The notes under the pieces were generated by a model that saw only the letters and a list, made by a program, of their open reading frames with translations, was not told the DNA's origin and ran no database searches. Made by a program: the position numbers and the translations under genes. Below are positions 63,159 through 64,000 of a stretch of 64,000 nucleotides of DNA, one piece after another (the stretch's first letter is position 1; the number at the start of each line of letters is the position of its first letter). The stretch is from Palsa-1392 sp963819975 (GTDB taxonomy: Bacteria; Verrucomicrobiota; Verrucomicrobiia; Chthoniobacterales; UBA10450): contig CAWFYE010000002.1 of NCBI GenBank assembly GCA_963819975.1, positions 446,190-510,189 of the forward strand, given 5' to 3'.

Positions 63159-64000
63159 ATGTCCAAGGGCCAGATGAAGCAGCCTCATATTCGCAACATC
63201 TCCGACACGGCGCGCTGGGTAGCGGTCTTTCGGGCGCGCGAGACCGAGCGGCCGGATGCGGTATTTCGCGACCCGTTTGCGCGGCGTCTGGCCGGGGAAC
63301 GGGGAGAGCAAATCGCCGCGTCCATGACGTTCGCGGAAAAGCACTCGTGGCCGTTCGTCGCCCGGACTTGGCTGGTTGATCAGCTGATTGATGACCAGGT
63401 GCGGCAAGGCGCCGATATGGTCGTCAACCTCGCCGCAGGACTCGACGCTCGCCCTTACCGGATGGATTTACCGCGTTCGCTGCAATGGATTGAAGTCGAT
63501 TTGCCGGAAATCCTGGCGCACAAAGAGGAGCTGCTGCGCGATGAGAAACCGGCCTGTCAACTCGAGCGAGTTCGGCTGGACCTTTCCGAGACAAACGCGC
63601 GTCGCGAATTGTTTTCGGAGTTAGGGCGACGAGCGAGCCGCGTCCTGGTTGTTGCCGAGGGCCTGCTTATCTACCTGACCGACGAAGAAGTAGCGGAACT
63701 TTCCAAAGATCTCGCCGCACCCACGGCCTTCCAGCACTGGATTATCGACCTGGCCTCGCCAGCCCTGTTAAGAATGCTGGCGAAGAAGATGGGCGGGCCG
63801 CTCGATCAGGCCGGCGCTCCGTTGAAGTTCGCCCCCGAGCAAGGTCCGGATTTCTTCAGCCGGTTTGGCTGGAAGCCGGAAGAAGTCCACTCCACGATCC
63901 ATGCCGCCGCGAGGCTGAGACGGCTCCCGTTTTTTCTCCGCCTCATCGCCGGGATTTCCTCGCCCCGCTTTCGGGCCCGGCGTCCCTGGTCGGCGGTTTG
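63159..64000 (+). CDS. Class I SAM-dependent methyltransferase, LCMT-like family, cut by window edge
   Basis: ATG 63159 opens a frame that runs off the right edge after about 280 residues. It matches the TIGR00027/leucine carboxyl-methyltransferase-like family: ISDTARWVAVFRARETERPDAVFRDPFARRLAG, MVVNLAAGLDARPYRM (SAM loop), WIEVDLPEILAHKEELL, VRLDLSE and VLVVAEGLLIYLTDEEV. The family often modifies natural products or small acids; the substrate is unknown. The length suggests that only the last few residues are missing. Confidence 0.88.
   Translation, partial: MSKGQMKQPHIRNISDTARWVAVFRARETERPDAVFRDPFARRLAGERGEQIAASMTFAEKHSWPFVARTWLVDQLIDDQVRQGADMVVNLAAGLDARPYRMDLPRSLQWIEVDLPEILAHKEELLRDEKPACQLERVRLDLSETNARRELFSELGRRASRVLVVAEGLLIYLTDEEVAELSKDLAAPTAFQHWIIDLASPALLRMLAKKMGGPLDQAGAPLKFAPEQGPDFFSRFGWKPEEVHSTIHAAARLRRLPFFLRLIAGISSPRFRARRPWSAV

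Overview
The window is a GC-rich bacterial chromosome segment with short gaps and many 4-base ATGA/GTGA gene overlaps. The gene set includes futalosine-route menaquinone synthesis (mqnD), GlgE, a split PqiA with PqiB and PqiC, ExbB with a signal peptide, HGF-repeat secreted proteins, and a contractile injection cluster with a DUF6519 protein. Together these suggest a soil-type Verrucomicrobiota (Chthoniobacterales-like) genome. This is inference; an Acidobacteriota relative is not excluded.

Layout. 1-5.6 kb: exbB-exbD energising pair, glgE, a winged-helix regulator and a seven-repeat secreted protein. 5.7-15.3 kb: a long minus-strand run (pqiA1-pqiA2-pqiB-pqiC-parB-M28/QC-like-ppiC-dehydrogenase-ygfZ-ugpC) with several translational couplings. 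15.4-19.6 kb: mqnD, a DegT aminotransferase coupled to an esterase, and a DUF5996 gene. 19.64 kb: tRNA-Tyr(GTA), followed by decayed DNA holding a D-lactate dehydrogenase remnant. 20.4-22.0 kb: divergent LysR/OsmC pair.

22.1-47.6 kb: an extracellular contractile injection system (eCIS) on one strand. In order it encodes sheath, tube, a zinc-ribbon baseplate protein, a disordered linker, a DUF4255-TIG cap, an AAA+ ATPase, a small protein, two DUF4157 cargo-type proteins, tube-spike adaptor, LysM, spike hub, gpV-like spike, PAAR-like tip, gp25, two J-like baseplate proteins (the first frameshifted), a tail protein and a DUF6519 protein. No tape measure or tail fibre was recognised. The baseplate-spike genes (34.6-47.6 kb) and the sheath-tube-ATPase genes (22.1-29.1 kb) flank the putative cargo genes (29.3-34.6 kb).

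47.6-50 kb: an accessory patch with an IF2_N-HEPN-like fusion, a truncated serine recombinase and a 27-bp exact copy of the tRNA-Tyr 3' end. The eCIS therefore lies in a 30-kb interval bounded by a tRNA 3'-end direct repeat, as in an integrative island. 50-64 kb: FMN hydroxyacid oxidase and a decayed copy of its 5' end, a kelch-like secreted protein, a BLUF photosensor, an aquaporin, AMP nucleosidase, secreted proteins, an S9 peptidase, an SDR and a methyltransferase cut by the window edge.

The most unusual signal is a 9-mer, GCCTAACGA. By eye I count 31 exact copies on both strands, against about 0.5 expected. It lies in all reading frames and sometimes supplies stop codons. It is dense in 1-47 kb and nearly absent from 47.6-64 kb. 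It looks like a genome-wide signature such as a DNA uptake sequence.
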